A DNA stretch of 64,000 bases from Thioploca ingrica (GCA_000828835.1 AP014633.1:124001-188000); one strand, 5' to 3'; counted from the stretch's first letter, positions 44,984 through 57,080 are shown. Notes: generated from the letters alone by a model not told the origin. Program-made: numbers and translations.

Positions 44984-46288
44984 CTATCGTGCTCGAGCTG
45001 AATTCTGTTCCATCAGCGTATAGAAATCAGTTGGTTTTTCAGTGAGTTGTGCTCTGGTTAATAGCCAATCCACGACTTGATCTTCCAGTACCATCGATTC
45101 GACTTCTTTTAAGCGTTGTTTATCTTTATAGTAACTATTGACGACTTCTTCTGGATTTTCATAGGCAAAGGCAATTCTTTCTATCAGTTGTCGAACTTGT
45201 TCGGGTTGCACTTGAATAGTTTGTTTCTTAACTAATTCGCTGACTAACACCCCTAATTTAACTCTTTTTAGTGCTTCTTCTTTGAACATCTCTAGCGTCA
45301 ATGCTTGGTTTTGCCAAGCGGCTTGACGCGTTTTCAGTAGGCGTTGTGCTTCTTCATTTATTAGGGATTGAGGTACTTCCACTGGATTTGCTTGCAATAG
45401 AGCCTCAAGGAGTTGTTGTTTAATTTTGCCTCTAATCGCATATTCTAATTCCCGTTCCATATTAGTCCGGGCATCACGGCGTAAAGTATCGACATTACCA
45501 TCTTCAACTCCAAAAGCTTTCGCGAACTCAGCATCAATGGGGGGTAATTGGGGTTCGGCGACGGAATGAACATGTATCATAAAATGGACCGTTTGACCGG
45601 CGAGTTCCAGATTGGTGTAATCAGGCGGAAAAGTTAAATCCACTTCACGGTCTTCATTCGCGTTACTACCCACGAGTTGATCTTCTAAACCTGGTAAAAC
45701 GAAATTTTTCTGCCCTAAGAACAGTGAAACTTGTTGGGCTTCATTGCCCTTAAAGGGTGCACCATTGAGCGTTCCTACAAAATCAATGATGACTCGATCG
45801 TCAACTTGAGCAGCACGGTCAACTTCTTGCCAGGTTTGACGTTGTTGACGTAACCGATATAACATTGTGTCAATATCAGTTTCCATTACAGTGGCTAGCG
45901 GTTTTTCAACGGGTAAGCCGTCCGCCTGTAGAGTCAGCACCTCCGGATAAATTTCAAAAGTCGCTGTATAAGATAAACCTTCTTCTAAGTTCTTTAAATC
46001 AGTATTAAACGCAAAAGTAGGTTCACCCACTGGGCGAAGTTTTTCTTGTTCAATCGCTTCATAAAAACTCGCTTGGACAACCTCTCCAATCACTTCTTGC
46101 CGTACTTGATGACCATATTTTTGTTCAACCACTCGTACTGGAACTTTTCCCGGACGGAAGCCTTTAATTTTGGCTTTTCGTGCGAGTGATCTAAGACGAT
46201 TTTGAATTTCAGGTTCAATACGTTCTTTAGATAATCCAACCGTCATGCGACGTTCGAGGGCAGCAGTTGTTTCTACGGATACTTGCAT
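44984..46288 (-). CDS. tig: Trigger factor
   Basis: 434 residues, normal length. Ribosome-binding domain with the signature GFRPGKVPVRVVEQKYG, central FKBP-like PPIase domain (DRVIIDFVGTLNGAPFKG), and a long helical C-terminal chaperone domain. It meets nascent chains at the ribosome exit. First gene of the tig-clpP-clpX cluster on the minus strand. No clear promoter was identified in the 450 bases upstream. Confidence 0.96.
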   Translation of the reverse strand: MQVSVETTAALERRMTVGLSKERIEPEIQNRLRSLARKAKIKGFRPGKVPVRVVEQKYGHQVRQEVIGEVVQASFYEAIEQEKLRPVGEPTFAFNTDLKNLEEGLSYTATFEIYPEVLTLQADGLPVEKPLATVMETDIDTMLYRLRQQRQTWQEVDRAAQVDDRVIIDFVGTLNGAPFKGNEAQQVSLFLGQKNFVLPGLEDQLVGSNANEDREVDLTFPPDYTNLELAGQTVHFMIHVHSVAEPQLPPIDAEFAKAFGVEDGNVDTLRRDARTNMERELEYAIRGKIKQQLLEALLQANPVEVPQSLINEEAQRLLKTRQAAWQNQALTLEMFKEEALKRVKLGVLVSELVKKQTIQVQPEQVRQLIERIAFAYENPEEVVNSYYKDKQRLKEVESMVLEDQVVDWLLTRAQLTEKPTDFYTLMEQNSARAR

Positions 46289-46742
46289 ATCTTAATAACC
46301 TGTCACTTTATTTTTTGAACCTCAGTTTTAACTGTTATCTACAGCCAAATTGACTTTGCTTAACCGTTATTCATTTTATAGGGTGAAATTTTTTATCTTT
46401 ATTAAACTTGGTCAATTGAGAACAACACCATCATCTCGTATTAAAGTATAATACGGATAATTCATTAAAAGGAATTTTTTTGCTTTTACCTTGATTTTTA
46501 AGTGGGATTAATGTCGAATTGGATATCATTAGGAATTCCTTGTCATACAGCATCATGATGAAGGTTGGTTGCCAAATAAATACGCTGCTGGGAGGGTCAT
46601 CTTTGATTTAACTTAAACTGGGTTATTTGATGACAACAAACCACTTTAATAGAAAAATTCAATTTGAAGGAATAACAATTGCTGATAAGCTTAATTTGTC
46701 GCTTACTCTATTAAAAAATAATTCAGATAACCAAGTTATTAA
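46289..46742. other. Spacer upstream of tig
   Basis: 454 bases without a coding frame. It should contain the tig promoter on the minus strand. I see AT-rich blocks but no clear sigma-70 pair and no repeat of the families listed here. Confidence 0.45.
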
Positions 46743-46824
<82 letters not shown>

Positions 46825-46900
46825 TTTGAAAACTAATCTTCTTGATGATTATGGTCGTAAAATCAGTTATCGGTGTGTCATTATGGGGTTATTATATTAA

Positions 46901-46973
<73 letters not shown>

Positions 46974-47344
46974 CCAAGATTATCTATAATATTAAACCGA
47001 TAAAGCCTATTTAATTGGATTCTATTCGTTCTAACCGTTGCACCCAGATTGTCCGCTAGTTAGGCTCTCTATAACTATAGAGCCCCCTCTATTCCTATTT
47101 GGGTACCACTGATAAACCATTACCACTGGTTACTCATTTATTTTAGCGAATGGAGGGGTTACTCAAACAAACTTCAGGGTTACAAATTATACCTTTAATA
47201 GTAATCGCGTTTTTTAAGAGAGTCAATCACAATTTTGGTGAATACAATGGTTTTCATCAATACAAGCAACCATTATTTGTTCTTAATCTCAATACTTTTA
47301 ATAATACCTATCTTTGTTGAACTGTCAAGCTATCAAAAGCATTT
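46974..47344. other. Spacer between ferredoxin gene and tRNA-Lys
   Basis: 371 bases without a gene. A perfect short palindrome GGCTCT...AGAGCC sits at 47063-47084 but has no T-run, so its role is unclear. A tRNA promoter must be within the first 60 bases left of 47030. Confidence 0.45.
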
Positions 47345-47611
<267 letters not shown>

Positions 47612-47708
47612 TTATTCCTAACTGCTAACTAACAATAGTTTGGACCCATTTTATAATTAAAATCTATCGAAACCGGTCCGAAGTATTGAACTAAAAGAGA
47701 TTATAAAA

Positions 47709-48233
<525 letters not shown>

Positions 48234-48285
48234 TCATCACTTTAATATCTATCTGTTAAATAATAACATATCGCTTATTTTATCT

Positions 48286-49377
<1,092 letters not shown>

Positions 49378-49464
49378 CTATTTATAAAAGTATTTAGTCA
49401 TTGAAATAGCCCCGTCAATCACCTAGAATTCATCATCATTCATTTAACTTATCCATTTATTATT

Positions 49465-50745
49465 ATGCCAAGTTATATTCCTAATTATAAAAATGACATT
49501 TTCATCAGTTATGCTCACGTAGATAATGAACCATTCCCGGGCGCTGATGCAGGTTGGGTAACCACGTTAGTTAGTGCCTTAAAAAAATCGTTAGCTCAAA
49601 AACTCGGTCGTGCTGATGGTTACACCCTGTGGATGGATCACCAATTACGAGGTCATCAACCGGTTAATTCTGATATTTATGCACAATTACAAGAATCGGC
49701 TACCTTGGTTTTTATTCTCTCAACCGGTTATTTAGCGTCAAAATGGTGTCTGTTGGAGTTTTATACTTTTCTATCACAAGTTAATCAAGATTCCGGACGC
49801 TTATTTATGGTGGAATATGAACCGGTTAGAGCAGAAGAACAATTACCAGAAGTCAAAAAGTTACTCAATTATCCCTTTTGGCAACGCGATGATAATACGG
49901 GTGAACCACGTACCTTGGGCATTCCTAAACCGCATCCGGATAGAGATCAAGGATACTATCAGCAACTGAATAAACTCGCCACTGAATTAGCGAATAAATT
50001 AAAACAACTTCAAGCAGAAGCACCACCCATTGAAGAAGTCAAAGATGAATTTGCAGAGCAATTACGATTAGCAGAAGCAAAAAAATCCCGCTTTAGTGAT
50101 GAAAAAGCGACCATTCAACACGAAATAAATAGTTTAATTAACCAGTATAATTCGATTTCGAGTTCACTTCGATTACCCAATTTGCCGCAGTCTAATATTC
50201 AATTATTAAAAAATCAATTATTTCAAATTGAAACCCATATTGATCAACTAAAAATAAAACTAACCCAAGTAGATGCTGAGTTGAAATTGGCTCAAGTTGA
50301 ATTGAGAAAGCTTTATCTCGAAAAGGAAATACAACAATTAGTGAAGCAACATGAGTTTATTTCCGCTTCGCTGCAATCACCTCACTTTCCGGCGGCGACC
50401 GCAAAAGTATTAAATGAGCAAATTCAACAAGTGGAAAAACAACGGGACCATTTGACCATGGAATTGGCCAAGTTGAATCAGGAAATGAATCAACGGTATA
50501 ACCAACCCTCTCAGAAAGTGACTGATTTAAAAAAATCACGGTTAAAAGCTGATCAGGAGATTATTAAGCAAAAAATTGACGAGTTAACTCAACAACATCA
50601 TATGATTTCGGTTTCATTGGTCGATAGAAATCTATCTGCAGATAGTAAAGAATCCTTTAGGGAACAGTTATATCAAATAGAAAGCGCTATAGAAGCACTT
50701 GAAGTACAGATGGGGCAAATTAATAATGAATTAAATTTATTTTAG
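49465..50745 (+). CDS. TIR-domain protein with three coiled-coil repeats
   Basis: 426 residues, no signal peptide. Residues 8-180 are a TIR domain: NDIFISYAHVD opens it, followed by GYTLWMDHQLRGHQPVNSDI and SKWCLLEFYTFL, in which Glu98 is at the position of the catalytic Glu of NAD-cleaving TIRs. The rest is helical and contains three ungapped 53-residue repeats (about 221-273, 289-341, 371-423). Each has the pattern ISxSL near the start and QL/IxQI/VE in the middle. It stands alone between hemB and pheT. A role in NAD-dependent defence or stress signalling is possible but not shown. Confidence 0.82.
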   Translation: MPSYIPNYKNDIFISYAHVDNEPFPGADAGWVTTLVSALKKSLAQKLGRADGYTLWMDHQLRGHQPVNSDIYAQLQESATLVFILSTGYLASKWCLLEFYTFLSQVNQDSGRLFMVEYEPVRAEEQLPEVKKLLNYPFWQRDDNTGEPRTLGIPKPHPDRDQGYYQQLNKLATELANKLKQLQAEAPPIEEVKDEFAEQLRLAEAKKSRFSDEKATIQHEINSLINQYNSISSSLRLPNLPQSNIQLLKNQLFQIETHIDQLKIKLTQVDAELKLAQVELRKLYLEKEIQQLVKQHEFISASLQSPHFPAATAKVLNEQIQQVEKQRDHLTMELAKLNQEMNQRYNQPSQKVTDLKKSRLKADQEIIKQKIDELTQQHHMISVSLVDRNLSADSKESFREQLYQIESAIEALEVQMGQINNELNLF

Positions 50746-50826
50746 CGCAGCGATTGGATATCACTTAGGAATGTTGGTAAAGGATTGCTGACCGACGGCA
50801 GACCTCACGTTAGAAAAATAAGGAAT

Positions 50827-51015
50827 CTACACCACTTTATACCAGCAGCCTTTTAGCCAAAATCGGCGGAATTTTTCCCAGTCATCGCGGATTTCAACTC
50901 GCTCTTCCAGGCGGTAATCCTCAAGCGCCTCGAGCCCGGAAAGCCATACCACGGAATCCGCTTCTCGGTCAATGAAAGCCGGGACGAACGCTCTCCGTTT
51001 ATCGTCATCGCTTGA
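50827..51015 (-). pseudogene. GC-rich orphan reading frame, start missing
   Basis: In the gene-free stretch 50746-51222, one minus-strand frame is open for 62 codons without an ATG. It reads like real protein (RAFVPAFIDREADSVVWLSG, LEERVEIRDDWEKFRRFWL) and is more GC-rich than its neighbours. An overlapping frame with an ATG and AGAGGAAG upstream gives less protein-like sequence. It may be the 3' end of a transferred gene, or a gene with a frameshift near 51015. No family is recognised. Confidence 0.4.
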
Positions 51016-51066
51016 TCACACATCTTCCTCTGTAAAAAGAAAATTTTTCTTAACCAAAGCGCTTTT

Positions 51067-51096
51067 GATAGAAAAAAATCTATGGTATTATACTCT
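51067..51096 (+). promoter_or_regulatory. Candidate sigma-70 promoter for pheT
   Basis: TTGATA (51067-51072) and TATACT (51091-51096) are 18 bases apart, 127 bases before the pheT start. Since pheS is not upstream, pheT needs its own promoter. The leader contains a His-codon-like run (CACCATCATCACCATCATC) but no Phe-rich leader peptide. Confidence 0.45.
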
Positions 51097-51222
51097 ACCT
51101 ATATGATTTTAAAGTAGATAGTCTTTAATAGCCTCACCATCATCACCATCATCTTGACCATATGACTTAATAAGATCAATAGTAAAATAAATAAGTTATA
51201 TTATATTACCAAAGGGTTAATA

Positions 51223-53613
51223 ATGAAATTCAGTGAAAACTGGTTACGGGAGTGGGTTAATCCCCAGCTATCCACCGCAGAATTAGTGCAACGCTTGACC
51301 ATGAGCGGACTAGAAGTCGATCAGGTTGAATCGGTGGCGATAGATTTTAATCAGGTCGTCGTAGGAGAAGTTGTTACAGTTACAGCACATCCCGATGCTC
51401 ACAAGCTAACAATCTGTCAAGTTAACGTTGGTGGGGACCAATTACTCTCGATTGTTTGTGGTGCTTCAAATGTTCAAAGTAGTATGCGAGTACCGACGGC
51501 ATTAATCGGTGCACGTTTAGGTGACTTAGAAATTAAAAAATCTTCATTACGTGGGATTACTTCTGAAGGTATGCTCTGTTCAGCTAAAGAATTGGGTTTA
51601 GCTGACAGTTCTGAAGGTTTAATGTCCTTACCCCAAGATGCACCTATTGGGGAAGATCTGCGCCGCTATCTCCAACTCGAAGATGTCAGCATGGCACTCG
51701 ATCTGACACCCAACCGAGGTGATTGTTTAAGTGTTGCCGGCATTGCTCGTGAAGTGGGATTATTAACGCGTTGTTCCATTACCTCACCCGATTTTTCGCC
51801 GGTATCAGCAACTATCACCGATACTTTGCCGGTCACGCTTTACCATTCTGCTGCTTGTCCTCGTTATGTGGGACGTATTATCAAAAATATTAATGGGCAA
51901 GCGATTACTCCTTTATGGATACGAGAACGCCTGCGTCGGAGTGGATTACGTAGCATTAGTGCGGTGGTTGATGTAACCAATTACGTCTTATTAGAGTTAG
52001 GGCAACCGATGCACGCTTTTGATTTATCGAAATTAGTGCAGGGCATTCAAGTGAGAATGGCGCAACCGGGTGAATCCTTGACACTTTTAGATGAACAAAC
52101 AGTCACTTTAGATGCACAAACTTTAGTGATAGCTGATCATCAACAACCCATAGCCATGGCGGGTATCATGGGTGGCAAGGCTTCAGCGGTTAGCGCAAGC
52201 ACTCAAGCTCTCTTTTTAGAAAGCGCTTTCTTTGCACCCCAATTCGCTGTGGGTGGTGCACGTCGTTATGGATTACACACGGATTCTTCTCATCGGTTCG
52301 AGCGCGGTGTTGATCCCCAGTTACAACGTCATGCTATGGAGCGAGCAACCGCTTTACTTCTCAGTATAGTCGGTGGACAACCCGGACCAATCATTGAAGT
52401 GACTGTTAACAATGATTTACCGGTTATCCCCACCATTTTGCTCCGTTCGACGCGAATTAAACGGTTGTTGGGGCAAACGCTCCCGGTCAATGAAGTGACT
52501 GATATTCTAATGCGGTTGGGCATGACCATCGTGCCACAAGACGATTCTTGGCAAGTTCAACCACCCAGTTTTCGCTTTGATCTCACTCAAGAAGTCGATT
52601 TGATCGAAGAACTAGCACGAGTACATGGTTATAACCAATTACCGAGTCATTTGCCCTGGTCGCAGTTAACGATGCACTCCCAGCCATCAATAACAGTAGA
52701 ACAATTACAAGCGGTTCTGATCCAGCGAGATTATCAAGAAGCAATTACTTATAGTTTTGTTGATTCTCAATTGCAACAGCAACTTAACCCCGATGCAGCA
52801 GCTATTACTTTAGCCAATCCAATTACCAGTGATATGGCGGTGATGCGAACGACCTTGTGGACTGGCTTATTGCAAATTTTGCTGTATAATCAAAAGCGTC
52901 AGCAATCGCGAGTCCGTTTATTTGAAACCGGGTTACGTTTCATTTACGCGGCTGATCAGACCTTGATTCAGGAACAGATGATAGCGGGTGTCGTTACGGG
53001 TACACGTTGGCCAGAACAGTGGGGCGAGAGGGCTCAACAAGTTGATTTTTTTGACGTTAAATCCGATATTGCAACTTTATTTCATTACGTTTCAATCAAT
53101 GGAGGTGGAGCAACACCAGAACATTACCATTTTATATCAACAACACATCCGGCGTTACATCCCGGACAAGCAGCAGCGATTTATCGTGAGCAAGAATGGA
53201 TAGGATTCTTCGGTGCATTACATCCCAGTTTAATGCAAACTTTAGAAATAACCGCACCAGTTTATCTATTCGAGTTACGTGTAGTGCCGCTGTGCCAAAC
53301 TTATCCCATTAAGTTTAAAGAAATTTCTAAATATCCTTCGATTAGAAGAGACCTGGCGATGGTAGTAGACCAAGCGGTTAGCGCTGCCAAAATAGTAGCG
53401 ACTATTCGCCAGACGGCGGGTGAATTGTTAATTGACTGTCAACTGTTTGACCTTTACCAAGGCAAAGGCATTGAAGCCGGTAAAAAAAGTTTAGCAATAG
53501 GGTTGATTTTTCAAGCGGTTTCGCGCAATCTTACTGAGTCTGAAGTAGATACGCTCATTGGACAGATACTCAGTACGCTTGAGCAAAGTTTAGGTGCAAA
53601 ATTAAGGAAGTAA
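51223..53613 (+). CDS. pheT: Phenylalanyl-tRNA synthetase beta subunit
   Basis: 796 residues, full length. Domains in order: N-terminal tRNA-binding fold ([24 protein letters not shown]), B3/B4 editing domain ([18 protein letters not shown]), B5, catalytic-like core ([23 protein letters not shown]), and C-terminal FDX-ACB domain ([14 protein letters not shown]). It works as an alpha2-beta2 tetramer with PheS. The partner pheS is normally directly upstream but is absent here, replaced by a TIR gene and spacer. Two bases separate pheT from ihfA. Confidence 0.97.
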   Translation: MKFSENWLREWVNPQLSTAELVQRLTMSGLEVDQVESVAIDFNQVVVGEVVTVTAHPDAHKLTICQVNVGGDQLLSIVCGASNVQSSMRVPTALIGARLGDLEIKKSSLRGITSEGMLCSAKELGLADSSEGLMSLPQDAPIGEDLRRYLQLEDVSMALDLTPNRGDCLSVAGIAREVGLLTRCSITSPDFSPVSATITDTLPVTLYHSAACPRYVGRIIKNINGQAITPLWIRERLRRSGLRSISAVVDVTNYVLLELGQPMHAFDLSKLVQGIQVRMAQPGESLTLLDEQTVTLDAQTLVIADHQQPIAMAGIMGGKASAVSASTQALFLESAFFAPQFAVGGARRYGLHTDSSHRFERGVDPQLQRHAMERATALLLSIVGGQPGPIIEVTVNNDLPVIPTILLRSTRIKRLLGQTLPVNEVTDILMRLGMTIVPQDDSWQVQPPSFRFDLTQEVDLIEELARVHGYNQLPSHLPWSQLTMHSQPSITVEQLQAVLIQRDYQEAITYSFVDSQLQQQLNPDAAAITLANPITSDMAVMRTTLWTGLLQILLYNQKRQQSRVRLFETGLRFIYAADQTLIQEQMIAGVVTGTRWPEQWGERAQQVDFFDVKSDIATLFHYVSINGGGATPEHYHFISTTHPALHPGQAAAIYREQEWIGFFGALHPSLMQTLEITAPVYLFELRVVPLCQTYPIKFKEISKYPSIRRDLAMVVDQAVSAAKIVATIRQTAGELLIDCQLFDLYQGKGIEAGKKSLAIGLIFQAVSRNLTESEVDTLIGQILSTLEQSLGAKLRK

Positions 53614-53615
53614 AT

Positions 53616-53918
53616 ATGGCATTAACGAAAGCGGCAATGGCTGAAAGGCTGTTTGATGAAATGGGCTTAAATAAAAGAGAAGCTAAAGAAATGGTCGATA
53701 TGTTTTTTGAAGAAATCCGCCAAGCTTTAGAAAAAGGAGAGCAAGTTAAACTCTCCGGGTTTGGAAATTTTGATTTGCGTAATAAAAATCAACGTCCTGG
53801 TAGAAATCCTAAAACCGGAGAAGAAATTCCCATTAGCGCTCGACGGGTAGTGACGTTTAGACCCGGACAAAAACTCAGAGCGCGAGTAGAATCTTATGTT
53901 GGAACCAACGAACAATAA
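53616..53918 (+). CDS. ihfA: Integration host factor alpha subunit
   Basis: 100 residues, the usual length. [20 protein letters not shown] opens the helical body. [21 protein letters not shown] and [20 protein letters not shown] form the beta arms with the DNA-inserting Pro. Heterodimer partner of IhfB, it makes sharp sequence-specific bends. Location behind pheT is conserved in gammaproteobacteria. Its end overlaps the MerR gene by 23 bases. Confidence 0.96.
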   Translation: MALTKAAMAERLFDEMGLNKREAKEMVDMFFEEIRQALEKGEQVKLSGFGNFDLRNKNQRPGRNPKTGEEIPISARRVVTFRPGQKLRARVESYVGTNEQ

Positions 53919-54261
53919 CGAACTGCCGGTTATTCCAGGGAAACGTTACTTTACCATTGGCGAAGTGAGCGAATTATGTGCCGTTAAGCCCCACGTATTG
54001 CGTTACTGGGAACAAGAATTTTCCCAACTTAAGCCAATTAAGCGTCGAGGTAATCGGCGCTATTATCAGCGGCAAGATGTGGTCTTGATTCGTCAAATTC
54101 GTAATTTGCTATATGAACAAGGATTTACAATTGGTGGTGCTAAACAACATTTAATTAGCGAAGTGGCTGAGGATGACCTGCAAAAAAGTCAGCAAATTAT
54201 CCACCAATTACGGCTAGAACTGGAAGAAGTATTAGCCCTCTTACAACGTAACTCATTTTAA
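53896..54261 (+). CDS. MerR-family transcriptional regulator
   Basis: 121 residues. The helix-turn-helix is [20 protein letters not shown], followed by [20 protein letters not shown], both typical of the short MerR proteins encoded behind ihfA in many gammaproteobacteria. A dimerisation helix follows, and there is no Cys-based effector domain. Its target is not known. The start inside ihfA (23-base overlap) is consistent with translational coupling. Confidence 0.9.
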   Translation: MLEPTNNNELPVIPGKRYFTIGEVSELCAVKPHVLRYWEQEFSQLKPIKRRGNRRYYQRQDVVLIRQIRNLLYEQGFTIGGAKQHLISEVAEDDLQKSQQIIHQLRLELEEVLALLQRNSF

Positions 54262-54344
54262 AATAAAAGGTAAGAACTATTGAATTTTCGCCATCGCGTA
54301 CCTAGTATGGTTAATGGCAAATTTATTTTTCTGGAGATATTATC

Positions 54345-54701
54345 ATGAATGTAGCTGCCCAAGAAGCAATCCCAGCACCGTTATTATTTACTGACAGTGC
54401 TGCTATTAAAGTACGCCAATTAATTAATGAAGAAAATAATGATGCCCTCATGCTACGGGTATTTATCCAAGGTGGTGGCTGTTCGGGGTTTCAATATGGG
54501 TTCACTTTTGATGAAAATATTGACGAAGGGGATACCATTGTAGAAAATCAGGGCGTTAAACTTCTAATTGATCCAATGAGTTTTCAATACTTAGCGGGTG
54601 CTGAGATTGATTACATCGAAGGTTTAGAAGGTGCACAATTTGTCATCCGTAATCCCAACGCCGTAACGACTTGCGGTTGTGGTTCTTCCTTCGCTGTTTA
54701 G
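54345..54701 (+). CDS. erpA: Iron-sulfur cluster insertion protein ErpA
   Basis: 118 residues, A-type carrier. The three ligand Cys are visible: [15 protein letters not shown] and the C-terminal [11 protein letters not shown]. ErpA hands [4Fe-4S] clusters to enzymes such as IspG/IspH. CTGGAG upstream is a good ribosome site. The N-terminal extension of about 10 residues before [14 protein letters not shown] is normal for the subgroup. Confidence 0.94.
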   Translation: MNVAAQEAIPAPLLFTDSAAIKVRQLINEENNDALMLRVFIQGGGCSGFQYGFTFDENIDEGDTIVENQGVKLLIDPMSFQYLAGAEIDYIEGLEGAQFVIRNPNAVTTCGCGSSFAV

Positions 54702-54844
54702 AAAATAATATCTTCAACTCGATGATCTCATGCAAAGATATTCAAGCTAAACAGATTAGGCGGGTATCTTTGCGTGAATTTAACCCTCGCTTTCAACAGT
54801 TTGTTATTCTTATCACCCACTTTACTGACGGGGAAATATAGTCT

Positions 54845-55057
54845 ATGGTGCAACTCTCTTTTGAAAACGATTACGCTATCCTTAAATTTCCAAAACATCT
54901 GGTCACGACAAATTATATGCAGCAAGTGTTAGAAAGGCTACAATTGGAAACTTGGGTTGAAAATAATGTACTCAATGAAGAACAGGCTTGGGAATTATCT
55001 GAACAACTCAAAAGTGAGTGGTGGGAAAATAACAAATTTCGCCTTTTAAGGGACTAA
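54845..55057 (+). CDS. Small protein, probable antitoxin of the PIN toxin
   Basis: 70 residues. MVQLSFENDYAILKFPKHLV is followed by a helical half ending in EEQAWELSEQLKSEWWENNK. I recall small proteins of this shape next to PIN-domain genes in cyanobacteria and sulfur bacteria, but cannot check this here. A PIN gene lies 1.5 kb downstream beyond an IS607 remnant, so the two were probably neighbours before the insertion. A short upstream frame (about 54760-54840) contains SLREFNPRFQQ, which recalls the core of Phd-type antitoxins, but it is too short to call. Confidence 0.5.
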   Translation: MVQLSFENDYAILKFPKHLVTTNYMQQVLERLQLETWVENNVLNEEQAWELSEQLKSEWWENNKFRLLRD

Positions 55058-55123
55058 AAGAAGGTTGATAGATAGTAGCTAATTTGCTCACATTAGTTAT
55101 CAATTACTACTCTCATTAACTAA

Positions 55124-55513
55124 CGAGATGACCTTGAAAGACAAGTCGAATTTATGCAACAACACTACTCAGACGCAGAAATTGTCAAAGACATTGGCAG
55201 CGGACTCCACTTCAAAAGAAAAGGACTTAACGCCATTTTGGAACGCGCAATGCACGGAGATTGCATCAGACTTGTGGTTGCCCACCGAGACCGACTTGCA
55301 AGATTTGGCGCAGACCTCGTGCGATTCATTATCGAAACCAATGGTGGAAAACTCGTGGTTCTCAGCGAAGATTCACTCTCACCCGAACCAGAACTCACCA
55401 GAGACTTGCTTAATATCATTCACGTCTTCTCATGCCGAATGCACGGACTCAGAAAGTACAAAAAGCAAGTCTATCAGATTATATCCGACGGAAAAACAAC
55501 GGAAACTATTTAA
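55124..55513 (+). pseudogene. IS607-type serine recombinase TnpA, 5'-truncated
   Basis: The frame gives about 129 residues of the C-terminal part of an IS607 serine recombinase (ERQVEFMQQHY, RKGLNAILERAMHGDCIRLV, VVAHRDRLARFG, LTRDLLNIIHVFSCRMHGLR). The MerR-like DNA-binding head and the catalytic Ser region (YxRVSS) are missing: an in-frame stop lies at 55121, directly before the homology. The gene overlaps tnpB in another frame, as in other IS607 elements. Transposition by this protein is not possible. Confidence 0.8.
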
Positions 55514-56573
55514 ACATTGGCATGAGGTCAGTCGTTATGTTTATAACGGTGCGATGGCATTGCTACGTGATTACGAAGGTAAAAAGCCCTCGTGGATGGA
55601 CATAAAAAAGATGTTCACCCGTCTGTTGCCAGAGTGGACATCAGATGTTCCCTTCCAAATCAAAGCCATAGCAGTGAGAGAAGCTCACCAAGCCTTTTGG
55701 GCAACCCTGAAAGCCAACCAAGGAAAAAAACCTTACTTTAAATTTCGTAGTCGTAAAGACCCCGTACAATCTTGTTATATTCCCAAATCAGCTATCAAAG
55801 AATCTGGCATTTATCCAACCCTCTCCGGTAAAAAGTTGAAATTGGCTGAATCCCTACCAGAAGATGTGCTTGATTCACGATTAGTATGGAGAGCCGGTAG
55901 ATATTATCTAACAGTGCCGTATAAACAACAACTTGTACCTAATGGCGATAACCAAGCCCGCCTTGTTGCGATTGACCCTGGCGTTAGAACCTTTACCACT
56001 TTTTATGCTGAAAAAAGCTGTGGATTCATTGGACAAGGCGATTTTTCCCGCCTCCAACGGCTCGCTCAACATCTGGATAATCTGATTTCAAGAAGGTCTA
56101 AAGCCGGTAAACAGCGTCAACGTAGAATGTCGTTAGCGGCTGCCAGAATGCGTGAGAAAATCAAAAACTTAGTTAATGAACTGCATCACAAAGCGGCTTT
56201 ATTTTTGGTTAAAAATTACGATTGCATCCTGTTGCCCACCTTTGAAACCGCTGAGATGGTGAGCAAAGGTAGCCGTAAAATTCGGAGTAAAACGGTGCGT
56301 AATCTGTTGACTTTTTCGCACTATCGTTTTAAGCAATTCCTCAAAAATAAAGCGTTTGAATGGGGTAAAACCGTTGTAGACGTGTGCGAAGCCTTCACGA
56401 GCAAAACTCATCCGCAAACGGGTGAAGTAAACAATATCGGTGCAACCAAACGGATTCGCTTGCAATCAGGTCAATGGGTCAATCGTGATCTGGTCGGTGC
56501 GCGTAATATTTTGTTACGTGCTTTGGTAGATTCACCCCACTGTTTTACAGTGGCAGTTAATGAATGTCATTAA
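55341..56573 (+). CDS. tnpB: TnpB RNA-guided nuclease of an IS607-type element
   Basis: The frame is open from 55128, but its first 110 codons are the out-of-frame reading of tnpA. Homology starts near 55463 (IRLYPTEKQRKLFKHWHEVS). I place the start at the ATG 55341, though the true one could be a later non-ATG codon. The RuvC triad is present: Asp in LVAIDPGVRTFTTFY, Glu in LLPTFETAEMV, Asp in WVNRDLVGARNILL. The zinc-finger Cys pairs of most TnpBs are absent (SKTHPQTGEVNN in their place), as in one known TnpB branch. The protein could still be an active guide-RNA nuclease. Confidence 0.78.
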   Translation: MVENSWFSAKIHSHPNQNSPETCLISFTSSHAECTDSESTKSKSIRLYPTEKQRKLFKHWHEVSRYVYNGAMALLRDYEGKKPSWMDIKKMFTRLLPEWTSDVPFQIKAIAVREAHQAFWATLKANQGKKPYFKFRSRKDPVQSCYIPKSAIKESGIYPTLSGKKLKLAESLPEDVLDSRLVWRAGRYYLTVPYKQQLVPNGDNQARLVAIDPGVRTFTTFYAEKSCGFIGQGDFSRLQRLAQHLDNLISRRSKAGKQRQRRMSLAAARMREKIKNLVNELHHKAALFLVKNYDCILLPTFETAEMVSKGSRKIRSKTVRNLLTFSHYRFKQFLKNKAFEWGKTVVDVCEAFTSKTHPQTGEVNNIGATKRIRLQSGQWVNRDLVGARNILLRALVDSPHCFTVAVNECH

Positions 56574-56603
56574 GATTAACATTTGTTAAGAAAAAAGAAT
56601 CGG

Positions 56604-57005
56604 TTGAAACCCATTATTGTTGATACCAATGTGGTATTTTCCGCATTACTTGGAAAAAATAAAGCGTTAAGAGATAAGTTATTGGAAATGGAACACGCTT
56701 TCTATTCATGTAAATTTATCATGGTAGAACTTTTCAAATACAAGGAGAAAATTCAGAAATATTCTACATTGCCAGAAGAAGCCATTTTAGAATTGCTTTA
56801 TAACTTACTCAAGAACATTCACTTCGTTGATGAATACAGCTTGACACCAACAAGTTTGAAACAAGCCTATGATTTATGTCATGACATTGATGAAAAAAAT
56901 ATTCCCTTTATTGCGTTGACTATCGAGTTAAATGGCTTATTGTGGACATATGATAAAAAGCTAAAACAATGTTTAGAAAATAAAGGCTTTTACGCATTTT
57001 GGTAA
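56604..57005 (+). CDS. PIN-domain toxin-like RNase
   Basis: About 133 residues from a TTG at 56604 (MKPIIVDTNVVFSALL). A TTG at 56583 would add seven residues. PIN residues are seen in IIVDTN, in the central KFIMVELFKYKEK, and in HDIDEKNIPFIALTIELNGLLWTYDKKL, giving the usual acidic cluster. It starts just 30 bases after tnpB, so its own 5' region was replaced or cut by the insertion. The probable antitoxin is left of the insertion. Expression may now depend on tnpB transcription. Confidence 0.7.
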   Translation: MKPIIVDTNVVFSALLGKNKALRDKLLEMEHAFYSCKFIMVELFKYKEKIQKYSTLPEEAILELLYNLLKNIHFVDEYSLTPTSLKQAYDLCHDIDEKNIPFIALTIELNGLLWTYDKKLKQCLENKGFYAFW

Positions 57006-57080
57006 AAATAATACCGAGTAAATCTGGGAGGGTGTGCACCACAACTCCACCAAATTTGATTTTAACTCCAGCAACCCCAG

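Noticed and set aside
46381..46740. A further small gene upstream of tig
   Set aside because: No frame with both a plausible start and protein-like composition. Treated as spacer.
51100..51220. Leader-peptide attenuator in front of pheT
   Set aside because: No short frame rich in Phe codons and no alternative stems. The CATCAC run encodes His in one frame without a start codon.
55128..55340. N-terminal 71-110 residues of the tnpB frame as a real domain
   Set aside because: This stretch is the recombinase gene read in another frame and has no TnpB homology.
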